This document shows, one piece after another, positions 1-6,766 of a stretch of DNA of 10,888 nt (position 1 is its first letter; the number at the start of each line of letters is the position of its first letter). A program made the translations under genes and the position numbers. The notes under the pieces were generated by a model, which worked only from the letters and a program-made list of their open reading frames with translations, had not been told where the DNA came from and did not search any database. This DNA comes from Dehalococcoidia bacterium (GTDB lineage: Bacteria; Chloroflexota; Dehalococcoidia; GIF9; AB-539-J10): the NCBI GenBank assembly GCA_030589825.1, contig JAUUZT010000011.1, forward strand, positions 1-10,888, given 5' to 3'.

Positions 1-462
1 ATGGGGCCTATGCTGATTCAGTTCCCTGTATGGATTGCACTTTATCAGTCAATTATGAGAGCTTTAGCAACAACACCAGAAAATCTGCTGGATTTGTCAC
101 GTCGCCTCTCTTCGTGGCAAGCAGTAAGCAATGCACTTCCGCTAAATAGCCATTTTTTGTGGTTGGACTTATCTGGTTCAGGAGATTTCTTTTTAGCTAT
201 TTTGGTTGGAGGCAGCATGTGGGTGCAACAAAAAATGACGACTGTTCCCAGTGCTGATCCAAAACAGCAATCCACAGCACAATCAATGCAAATAATGATG
301 CCGTTTATGTTTGGTGCTTTCGTATTGATGTTCCCCAGCGGTTTAGCTATATTTTGGTTAGTTTCCAACTTAGTTGGAATTGCCACACAATATTTCCTAG
401 GTGGTGGCTGGGGTTATTTAACCAATCCCTTCTCTTCTATAGGGTCGAAGTCTAAGAAGTAA
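1..462 (+). CDS. yidC: YidC/Oxa1 membrane protein insertase, C-terminal part (5' end outside window)
   Basis: YidC inserts and folds inner-membrane proteins, alone or with the Sec translocon. The visible 153 residues are the C-terminal part of the conserved Oxa1/YidC core. They include the family stretch IQFPVWIALYQSI (about residues 6-18), a hydrophobic segment at 63-79, the MQIMMP motif (96-101), and the signature FPSGLAIFW followed by VSNLVGIATQYF (111-132). The tail is short and basic (SKSKK), as in Gram-positive-type YidC. The frame is open to the first base, and the ATG at position 1 lies inside the conserved core, so it is not the true start. jag follows 74 bases downstream in the same direction, the usual arrangement, so the two are probably co-transcribed. 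In many bacteria rpmH and rnpA lie upstream; that part is not visible here. Confidence 0.93.
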   Translation: MGPMLIQFPVWIALYQSIMRALATTPENLLDLSRRLSSWQAVSNALPLNSHFLWLDLSGSGDFFLAILVGGSMWVQQKMTTVPSADPKQQSTAQSMQIMMPFMFGAFVLMFPSGLAIFWLVSNLVGIATQYFLGGGWGYLTNPFSSIGSKSKK

Positions 463-469
463 GGGGAGA

Positions 470-496
470 CTTGGGGTAACACTGTTATATCCCGAG
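470..496 (+). other. Intergenic RNA hairpin between yidC and jag
   Basis: The 74-base yidC-jag gap can fold into a hairpin. CTTGGGG (470-476) pairs with TCCCGAG (490-496), including two G-U pairs. The inner TAAC (477-480) pairs with GTTA (484-487) across a 3-base loop, with a 2-base bulge (488-489). No T-tract follows, so it does not look like an intrinsic terminator. A processing site, an mRNA stabiliser, or a structure partly decoupling jag from yidC would each fit. The pairing is seen directly; the function is inferred. Confidence 0.45.
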
Positions 497-524
497 ATAG
501 TACTCAGATAAATTCTCATAAACA

Positions 525-530
525 AGAGGT
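525..530 (+). promoter_or_regulatory. Shine-Dalgarno site of jag
   Basis: AGAGGT lies six bases before the ATG at 537. It supports that start and shows that this organism uses Shine-Dalgarno initiation for at least some genes. Confidence 0.65.
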
Positions 531-536
531 AGATAT

Positions 537-1160
537 ATGGAAGAGTTGGAAATAACAGCTAAAACAGTGGAAGAAGCTACTGTTGAAGCTGAGGAGAAAT
601 TGGGCTTGACTCGAGAACAACTTGACATAGAGATAGTTAAGAAGGGAAGAAAAGGAATATTCAAAGAGCAAGCCGTCGTTAGAGTTAAACCACTAGTAGA
701 TTCTGAGAAAAATGTTGAAGAAATTAGTCTTAATATAGTTGAAGAGCTGCTGAATTTGTTGGGGGTACCTGCTGAAGTAGACATATCACTTAATGGAGAG
801 GCTATTGCTGTAGATATTGAAGGTGATGATCTTGGTATATTGATTGGACGAGAGGGTCGTACGTTAGCTAGTCTTAAATATATTATTCGAGCTATGATAG
901 CTAATAAAATCGATACTTGGATGCCGTTAAATGTTGATGTTTGTGGTTATCAAAAGAAACGACAGGAAAATTTAAAAGGTTTGGCTTTACGAATGGCGGA
1001 ACAGGTTAAGTTGAGGCATAGTACTATGACATTAGAACCAATGCCAGCTGACGAGCGTCGCCTTATTCATTTGGCTTTAGTTGACTATCCTGATATCACT
1101 ACTTATAGTATTGGCGAAGGCAAAAACAGAAAAGTAGCAATTTCTATTACAGAACACTGA
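537..1160 (+). CDS. jag: Jag/KhpB-family RNA-binding protein (Jag_N-KH-R3H)
   Basis: Jag (KhpB/EloR) is a cytoplasmic RNA-binding protein partnered with YidC. In Gram-positive bacteria it influences cell elongation and post-transcriptional control. The 207 residues show the full family layout. The N-terminal Jag_N domain is at about 1-51 (MEELEITAKTVEEA...). A KH domain at about 75-155 carries the GxxG loop GREG (104-107). The C-terminal R3H domain has the RxxxH core in ADERRLIH (R174, H178), then SIGEGKNRKV. The linker between Jag_N and KH is short (about 52-65), whereas many Firmicute homologues have a long acidic linker. The ATG is supported by the preceding AGAGGT. ileS starts right after the stop codon, so translation of the two genes is probably coupled. 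Confidence 0.94.
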   Translation: MEELEITAKTVEEATVEAEEKLGLTREQLDIEIVKKGRKGIFKEQAVVRVKPLVDSEKNVEEISLNIVEELLNLLGVPAEVDISLNGEAIAVDIEGDDLGILIGREGRTLASLKYIIRAMIANKIDTWMPLNVDVCGYQKKRQENLKGLALRMAEQVKLRHSTMTLEPMPADERRLIHLALVDYPDITTYSIGEGKNRKVAISITEH

Positions 1161-1163
1161 TTG

Positions 1164-4100
1164 ATGTTTCATAAAGTAGATAACAAGATCAAATTCCCCC
1201 AGATGGAGCAACAGATTCTTCAGTTTTGGCAGAAACATAGGATCTTTGAGAAAAGTGTCCAGGGAAAACAAGAAAAACCTCATTACATTTTTTATGAAGG
1301 ACCTCCCACCGTTAATGGCTCTCCGGGTATTCATCATGTGTTATCACGATTATATAAGGATGTCATTTGTCGATATAAAACAATGCAGGGATACTATGTT
1401 TCCAGAAAAGCAGGATGGGATAGTCATGGGTTACCGGTGGAAATGGAAGTTGAAATGGAGCTGGGGTTTAACAGTAAAAACCAAATAGAGGAATATGGTA
1501 TAGCTAAATTTAACCAGCGTTGCTACGAGAGTGTCCAAAAATATCTCAAGGAATGGGAAGCCGCAACTGAACGTATTGGTTATTGGGTGGATACGAAAAA
1601 TCCATATATAACAATGGATAATAATTATATTGAATCCCGCTGGTGGATTATTAAACAGCTATGGGACAAAGGATTCATTTATCAAGGGTATAAAGTTGTC
1701 CCGTATTGCCCCAGATGTGGTACATCCCTTAGCTCTCACGAAGTGGCTCTTGGTTATCACGATGATACGGAAGACCCGTCAGTATTTATTAAGTTTAAAG
1801 TTTGTATTCCATTGTCTTTGCCTGATACGAATATTAAGTCTTTATTATCTGATAATGTAATAGGAAATAAGCCCCTGTATTTGCTTGCCTGGACAACAAC
1901 CCCTTGGACTTTACCAGGGAACACTGCGTTGGCTATATCTACAAATGACAGGTACAGCATCATGAAAGGGGAAAGCGATTATCTAATTGTTGCTACGCAA
2001 CTTATCAACCAGATTAACCTTGAAGAATACACAGAGGTGGACAGTGTATCAGGGGCAGATATTATTGGACTTCATTATGAACCACTTTTTAACCCACATG
2101 ATTTTGGCACGTCACGTATAAGCTTGCCTTCACTAAACAGTCAAAAAGTAAAAGAGAAATTGGATTATCCCGTAATAGGAGCTGATTTCGTTTCTATGGA
2201 TGAAGGAACGGGGATTGTTCATGTTGCACCTGCCTTCGGGGAGGTTGATTTTGAGACTGGAATGGATAAAGGACTGGATTTTGTTCAACCAGTGGATCTT
2301 GAGGGTAAAATTACAGGGAGTTACACTTTTGCTGGAAAATTTGTCAAGGATGCTGATACATTAATATTGGCTGATCTTAAGTCACGTGGATTGCTTTATA
2401 GAAGTGGCAAGATTACTCATAGCTATCCGTTCTGTTGGCGATGTGACTCTCCTCTTCTTTACTATGCCAAACTTGCATGGTATGTTCGAACAACGGCAGT
2501 AAAAGATGCACTTATCTCCGGAAACGATAAGATTAATTGGTACCCAAATCATATTAAGAATGGTCGCTTCGGTGATTGGTTAAATAACAACGTTGATTGG
2601 GCTTTTTCTCGAGAGCGTTATTGGGGCACGCCACTACCTGTATGGCGTTGTAAAAACTGTAACCATATCCAATGTGTAGGAAGCAAAGAAGAGTTGCAAT
2701 CGGGATACAAGAGATTGAGGGAAGCCATGCCTGATAAATTAAAAGGCTCCTCTCTTGAGGGCAGGCAAATTAGAGATGCGGAACAACTTAAAGATCTTCA
2801 TAGACCATATGTTGATGAAATTCCTGTTATATGCCCTGAATGTGGGGAAGCGATGTGGCGAGTACCTGAAGTAATAGATTGTTGGTTTGATTCGGGGGCT
2901 ATGCCAATAGCCCAACTGCATTATCCATTCGAAAATGAGAAAGAATTCAGTTTTAACTATCCTGCTGACTTTATTTGTGAGGCAATTGACCAAACTAGGG
3001 GCTGGTTCTATAGTTTACATGCTTTATCTACACTACTATTTAACCAACCATGTTTTAAAAACGTCATATGTCTTGGCCATGTAGTTGATGAACGAGGGGA
3101 AAAGATGAGCAAGTCAAAGGGAAATGTCATTGACCCCTGGAAGGTAATAGACAGTTATGGTGCCGATGCTATCCGTTGGTATTTGCTAGCGGCAGTACCA
3201 GGCGAGAATACTCATCGTTTCTCTGCTCAAATGGTTCAGGAGACCATGAGGAAGGTTCTGTTAACATTATGGAATACTTATTCATTTTTTACTCTATATG
3301 CAAATATTGATAATTTTGTACCTGGTGAACCAACTAAAGAATCATATAGTGTTCTGGATAACTGGATTATCTCGGAACTAAATATATTATTTAGTGAAGT
3401 AACCACTTCGCTGGATAATTATGATCCTACATCAGCGGCACGCTATATACAGAATTTTATTGATAAGCTCTCTAATTACTATGTTAGGAGGAATCGTCGC
3501 CGCTTTTGGAAAAGTGAGAACGATAATGATAAGCAAGCTGCTTATTATACCTTATACCAATGTCTGGTCAGCCTTTGCAGGCTTTTGGCTCCGTTAGTCC
3601 CATTTGTGGCAGAGGAAATATATCAGAACTTGGTAAATTCCTGTGATGTTAACGGACCGGAAAGCGTACATTTAACAGATTTTCCTGTAGCTGATGAAAA
3701 AATGATTAATAAACAGCTTAATAATGATGTGCAATTTGCAATAAAAGTTTCCAGTCTTGGACGTGCAGCTCGAGCTAAAGCTGGCATCAAGGTACGTCAA
3801 CCGTTAGCTCGACTTTTAGTTAAAGCAATTTCTAGTAAAGATAGAGATGCATTAAAACGACTCTCAAGGGAGATAAAAGAAGAGGTTAACGTAAAGGAAA
3901 TAGAATTTGTGACAGAAGAAACGGGACTGAATCCCTCTGGCTTTTGTCTAGTAAAAGATGGCGATAATTGGGTAGCAATAGATACTGAAATATCAGATGA
4001 ACTGTTGGCGGAAGGAATGAGCCGGGAAATTGTACGTCGCCTTCAAAACATGAGGAAGGCAGCTAATTTTGAAATATCTGATCATATTGTAAGCTATTAT

Positions 4101-4268
4101 CAGGCAGATGAAATGGTAACCAAAGTGTTAATAGATTATAGTGACTACATTAAACGGGAAACGTTATCATTGCAGCTTATTGATAGCTGTCCACCAAATC
4201 AATCGTATCAAGAAAAGTATAGAATCTCAGGTAAAGATATCTTGCTGGCAGTTTGTAAAGAAAACTAA
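1164..4268 (+). CDS. ileS: Isoleucyl-tRNA synthetase, class 2 (IleS2) type
   Basis: This enzyme charges tRNA-Ile with isoleucine and hydrolyses mischarged valine. At 1034 residues it has the usual length of the longer IleS2/eukaryal-like form. The HIGH signature appears as the variant GIHH (55-58) in the PGIHHVL context, followed by GWDSHGLPVE. The CP1 editing domain shows WTTTPWTLPGN (243-253) and GTGIVHVAPAFG (348-359). KMSKS is at 647-651 in GEKMSKSKGNVIDPW. Cysteine pairs CPRC (182-185), CWRC (424-427), CKNC (496-499) and CPEC (557-560) suggest zinc sites. An anticodon-binding domain follows. The ATG is three bases after the jag stop; a TTG at 1161 is an alternative. Neither has a clear Shine-Dalgarno, so coupling to jag is likely. 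The stop is separated by one base from that of convergent htrA. Confidence 0.96.
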   Translation: MFHKVDNKIKFPQMEQQILQFWQKHRIFEKSVQGKQEKPHYIFYEGPPTVNGSPGIHHVLSRLYKDVICRYKTMQGYYVSRKAGWDSHGLPVEMEVEMELGFNSKNQIEEYGIAKFNQRCYESVQKYLKEWEAATERIGYWVDTKNPYITMDNNYIESRWWIIKQLWDKGFIYQGYKVVPYCPRCGTSLSSHEVALGYHDDTEDPSVFIKFKVCIPLSLPDTNIKSLLSDNVIGNKPLYLLAWTTTPWTLPGNTALAISTNDRYSIMKGESDYLIVATQLINQINLEEYTEVDSVSGADIIGLHYEPLFNPHDFGTSRISLPSLNSQKVKEKLDYPVIGADFVSMDEGTGIVHVAPAFGEVDFETGMDKGLDFVQPVDLEGKITGSYTFAGKFVKDADTLILADLKSRGLLYRSGKITHSYPFCWRCDSPLLYYAKLAWYVRTTAVKDALISGNDKINWYPNHIKNGRFGDWLNNNVDWAFSRERYWGTPLPVWRCKNCNHIQCVGSKEELQSGYKRLREAMPDKLKGSSLEGRQIRDAEQLKDLHRPYVDEIPVICPECGEAMWRVPEVIDCWFDSGAMPIAQLHYPFENEKEFSFNYPADFICEAIDQTRGWFYSLHALSTLLFNQPCFKNVICLGHVVDERGEKMSKSKGNVIDPWKVIDSYGADAIRWYLLAAVPGENTHRFSAQMVQETMRKVLLTLWNTYSFFTLYANIDNFVPGEPTKESYSVLDNWIISELNILFSEVTTSLDNYDPTSAARYIQNFIDKLSNYYVRRNRRRFWKSENDNDKQAAYYTLYQCLVSLCRLLAPLVPFVAEEIYQNLVNSCDVNGPESVHLTDFPVADEKMINKQLNNDVQFAIKVSSLGRAARAKAGIKVRQPLARLLVKAISSKDRDALKRLSREIKEEVNVKEIEFVTEETGLNPSGFCLVKDGDNWVAIDTEISDELLAEGMSREIVRRLQNMRKAANFEISDHIVSYYQADEMVTKVLIDYSDYIKRETLSLQLIDSCPPNQSYQEKYRISGKDILLAVCKEN

Positions 4269-4269
4269 A

Positions 4270-5409
4270 TCAATCCCATGGAGAAGGGCTTTCTGCTAAT
4301 TGTACCCAAACTACTTTGTTGGTTTCTTCGTTTCTTACAAAAACTATTTTTACCCGTTGTCCGATATCACAACTATTAATAGCCTGGAATAAATCGTCGC
4401 TGTTTTTGATTTCATTGTCATCAAAGTCGATAAGTACATCGCCTTCTTTCAACCCCGCAATATCTGCTGGGCTATCGGCAATTATCTTTCCAATGAGTAC
4501 TCCCTCGTCAACAGCGAGGTCATATTGCGCTGCTACATAAGGATCAACTGTGTACAAAGCTACTCCCAGCCAGGGGCGGCTTACATAGCCTTGTTGAATC
4601 AATGATGTAATTACTGGTTCAGCACTATTGATACTAATAGCATAACCTACGCTTTCCACATCAATACTGGCCAGCTTAATGCTGGTTATACCTATAACCT
4701 CACCAGCCATATTCAGTAACGGTCCTCCACTATTTCCTGGATTTATAGCTGCTGTTGTTTGTATCAAATCCGAAAGAGTATTTCCTTTAACAGCCAGAGA
4801 AACATTAAGTCGGCTTATTATTCCCTGAGTGGCGGAAATACCTTCGCCCAACGCATTACCAATCGCTACCGCCCAATCACCTACTAAAAGTTGAGTTGAG
4901 TCTCCAAGCATGGCATGTGATAAATCTGGTGCATCTATTTTAAGAACAGCCAAATCGGTCAGAGCATCTACACCTACTACATCAGCAGGAAGAATACGAC
5001 CATCTGCCAATTCTACGTGAACCTCTTCTGCTCCTGAGACAACATGGTTATTGGTGATGATATATCCTTTGTCATCAATTATAACTCCAGAACCTGCTGC
5101 AGATTGAGTATATTCTCTTTGAAAGATATCCTTGACTGTCATCTCAGTAGTGACAGAAACGACAGAAGGCATTACCTCGCGGACAACACTGGCGATATCA
5201 GGTAGGGAGTGAGAACTGCTATCTATTGAGGGAATAGTCCAGGAGGGGTCTATATGTTCATTTGTAATACTGGGCGTATCTGAGCTGTTAGGAGGAGCAT
5301 CTGGTGATGGAAGTAATGGTAAATAGAGGAGGCAGCCGGAAGCCCCCAATAGCTGACTTATCAGTAAGAGTATTATTATTAAATAAGAAAGTTTCCCTCT
5401 CATTTTCAT
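4270..5409 (-). CDS. HtrA/DegP-like serine protease with one PDZ domain, probable lipoprotein
   Basis: This is a trypsin-fold protease for quality control of exported proteins. The 379 residues begin with a basic start and a hydrophobic segment (about 7-25) ending in ASGC. This is a plausible but imperfect lipobox, with alanine rather than leucine at -3, so Cys26 may be lipid-modified; otherwise the segment is a signal anchor. A Pro/Ser-rich linker (about 32-70) follows. The protease domain (about 72-265) has the complete triad: His122 (ITNNHVVSG), Asp152 (ALTDLAVLK) and Ser227 (NPGNSGGP). A single PDZ domain covers about 280-372. This matches DegS/HtrA-type enzymes rather than two-PDZ DegP. 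No Shine-Dalgarno precedes the ATG, but a perfect extended -10 box sits ten bases away, implying a leaderless transcript. A second ATG lies at codon 3. The gene converges on ileS and diverges from the PadR gene. Confidence 0.93.
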   Translation of the reverse strand: MKMRGKLSYLIIILLLISQLLGASGCLLYLPLLPSPDAPPNSSDTPSITNEHIDPSWTIPSIDSSSHSLPDIASVVREVMPSVVSVTTEMTVKDIFQREYTQSAAGSGVIIDDKGYIITNNHVVSGAEEVHVELADGRILPADVVGVDALTDLAVLKIDAPDLSHAMLGDSTQLLVGDWAVAIGNALGEGISATQGIISRLNVSLAVKGNTLSDLIQTTAAINPGNSGGPLLNMAGEVIGITSIKLASIDVESVGYAISINSAEPVITSLIQQGYVSRPWLGVALYTVDPYVAAQYDLAVDEGVLIGKIIADSPADIAGLKEGDVLIDFDDNEIKNSDDLFQAINSCDIGQRVKIVFVRNEETNKVVWVQLAESPSPWD

Positions 5410-5417
5410 ATGTAAGT

Positions 5418-5426
5418 ATTATATCA
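5418..5426 (-). promoter_or_regulatory. Extended -10 promoter of htrA, predicted leaderless
   Basis: On the minus strand the motif TGATATAAT, a perfect extended -10 (TGnTATAAT), ends nine bases before the ATG. With normal spacing, transcription would start about two bases upstream of the ATG. No good -35 hexamer is visible, as is common for extended -10 promoters. The 10-mer ATGATATAAT recurs identically upstream of the gene at 8527-9072. Confidence 0.55.
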
Positions 5427-5445
5427 TGTTAGTAACCATATATCC

Positions 5446-5502
5446 TTTCTATGGAAAAGAGGATTGCAGAAAATCCACATACTATAGAAACAAATTTCCA
5501 TA
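5446..5502. repeat. Nested inverted repeats in the htrA/PadR divergent promoter region
   Basis: Three interleaved dyads lie between the divergent genes. TATGGAAA (5450-5457) matches TTTCCATA (5495-5502), 8 of 8. TTTCTAT (5446-5452) matches ATAGAAA (5484-5490), 7 of 7. GGATT (5461-5465) and AATCC (5472-5476) form a small inner hairpin. They could be a regulator-binding array or a structured 5' leader. All are seen directly; binding is inference. Confidence 0.45.
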
Positions 5503-5505
5503 AAT

Positions 5506-5521
5506 ATGTGACACAATGCAT
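5506..5521. promoter_or_regulatory. Candidate PadR-type operator
   Basis: ATGT-N8-GCAT lies just upstream of the PadR-family gene. Characterised PadR operators follow ATGT-N8-ACAT, so this is one mismatch away. A second dyad, ATATGT-N5-ACATAT (5543-5559), overlaps the alternative start codon at 5545 but has the wrong spacing. Auto-repression by the adjacent gene product is plausible, unproven. Confidence 0.3.
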
Positions 5522-5526
5522 CAATA

Positions 5527-5892
5527 ATGTTAAACTCAATTTATATGTCTCATACATATTTGCAACAGTTATTGAATGGGGTCGTTGAGCCATTGATGCT
5601 CTTCATTATTAGTGATTTGCCTATGCATGGGTATCGAATTGCTAAGGAGTTGGAACAGAGAAGCAATGGTTATTTCAAACTTACAGGGAGTACAGTTTAT
5701 TCTGCCTTACGTCGTTTAGAGAAGAATGGTCTTGTGTTTAGTTCGTGGCAACAGGTAGCTAAAAAACAAAAGAGGCGTTATTATCAGCTAACAGAGAAGG
5801 GCTATAAAATTATGACAGAGAAACTATCTGAATGGGGTAAATTCTCTGGTGCAACAGGACAGGTCATTAATCAACCAGAAAAATGGAACTGA
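5527..5892 (+). CDS. PadR-family winged-helix transcriptional regulator
   Basis: PadR proteins are small dimeric repressors, often self-regulating and controlling neighbouring genes. The winged helix (about 18-95) is clear: EPLMLFIISDLPMHGYRIAKEL, then the recognition-helix region GSTVYSALRRLEKNGLV (54-70), and a wing strand with KRRYYQLTEKG (82-92). Only a short helical C-terminus follows, which makes it a small (subfamily 1-like) PadR without the long C-terminal domain. The start is uncertain: ATG 5527 (121 residues) and ATG 5545 (115 residues) both lack a Shine-Dalgarno. The shorter form fits the family's usual N-terminus slightly better. The gene overlaps the downstream MBL-fold gene by 10 bases, so the two are almost certainly co-transcribed and translationally coupled. 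The ligand is unknown. Confidence 0.88.
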   Translation: MLNSIYMSHTYLQQLLNGVVEPLMLFIISDLPMHGYRIAKELEQRSNGYFKLTGSTVYSALRRLEKNGLVFSSWQQVAKKQKRRYYQLTEKGYKIMTEKLSEWGKFSGATGQVINQPEKWN

Positions 5893-6701
5893 GGATTCTG
5901 GGGGCTCATGACCTTGAGAGTAAAAATACACATCCCACATGTCTTCTAATTGATGGTCGTCTGCTTATTGATGCAGGGGGGTTAGCTTCTTCATTGACAT
6001 TGTCCCAGCAACAGGAAATTAGAGCTGTATTGCTTACACATCATCATCTTGACCATACTCGGGATCTACCAACATTAGGCTTTAATGTTATCCTCTGGCA
6101 AGGACAGGTGACAATTTATGCACTACCACAAACCTTCGATATTATTGTTCCTTGTTTGCTTGATGGCAGGATATATGTTGATTTACTGAAAAATCCTACC
6201 CTGGTCTTGAAGGGTGCTATGTGCTCTCAGAATATCTTGCCAACAGAAGAAAAACCTCCCTTAAAGCTCTGTGAAATAGAACCTTATGAAAAAGAGACTA
6301 TAGCTGGATATGAGGTCTTACCCTTACCAGTTAATCATAGTGTGCCAAGTGTTGGTTATCTAGTTACTTCATTAGCAGGCGGCAGCTTATTCTATACAGG
6401 TGACACTGGACCAGGATTAAATGATTGTTGGCATCACATTAATCCCAAGTTGATTATTATTGAAGCTACAGCACCAAGCAGATTTACTGAAGAACTTGCC
6501 CTGCGAGGGCATCTATCTCCTCAGTCGCTAAAAGAGGAACTTAGTCAATTTAAGCAACTCAAAGGTTATTTACCAAGAGTGATTGTTATTCATCGGGCAC
6601 TTCCTTATGAACAACAGATAAAAGAAGAAATAGACCAGGTGGCTATAGAACTAGATGCCGATATTGGATTAGGCTATGAAGGAATGACAATATCTGTATA
6701 G
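5883..6701 (+). CDS. MBL-fold metallo-hydrolase, RNase Z / class II phosphodiesterase-like
   Basis: This is a soluble 272-residue metallo-beta-lactamase-fold enzyme; no signal peptide is visible. The dinuclear metal site is complete. HxHxDH is in THHHLDH (His53, His55, Asp57, His58), a third-motif histidine in NHSVPSVGY (His152), Asp174 in YTGDTGPG, and C-terminal histidines at GHLS (His210) and VIHRAL (His237). The NHxxxSxGY stretch and the GDTGPG motif resemble class II cyclic-nucleotide phosphodiesterases (COG5212) and RNase Z-like proteins more than glyoxalase II or beta-lactamases. The substrate cannot be read from the sequence. It starts inside the PadR-family gene without its own Shine-Dalgarno, pointing to reinitiation. 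Its natural regulator is probably that PadR protein. plsX converges on it, 49 bases away. Confidence 0.85.
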   Translation: MELRILGAHDLESKNTHPTCLLIDGRLLIDAGGLASSLTLSQQQEIRAVLLTHHHLDHTRDLPTLGFNVILWQGQVTIYALPQTFDIIVPCLLDGRIYVDLLKNPTLVLKGAMCSQNILPTEEKPPLKLCEIEPYEKETIAGYEVLPLPVNHSVPSVGYLVTSLAGGSLFYTGDTGPGLNDCWHHINPKLIIIEATAPSRFTEELALRGHLSPQSLKEELSQFKQLKGYLPRVIVIHRALPYEQQIKEEIDQVAIELDADIGLGYEGMTISV

Positions 6702-6735
6702 CGATCAATGACTATCAAAACCTGTAATTATTTAT

Positions 6736-6766
6736 ACTAGACTGATTGTCTTATTGGTAATCTAGT
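6736..6766. terminator. Weak possible bidirectional terminator between the MBL gene and plsX
   Basis: ACTAGA (6736-6741) is matched by TCTAGT (6761-6766). An alternative fold pairs ACTA and GATT with AATC and TAGT around an 11-base loop. The stem is AT-rich and lacks a clear U-tract on either side. Its position between convergent genes is its main support. Confidence 0.22.

Noticed and set aside
45..386. 113-codon minus-strand frame opposite yidC
   Set aside because: It lies antisense to the conserved YidC core and has no recognisable domain or Shine-Dalgarno.
485..784. 99-codon minus-strand frame across the start of jag
   Set aside because: Serine/threonine-rich antisense shadow of the Jag_N coding region.
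4269..4300. Possible terminator at the ileS/htrA junction
   Set aside because: Only a three-pair CCC/GGG stem with a long loop can be drawn; it is not a credible intrinsic terminator.
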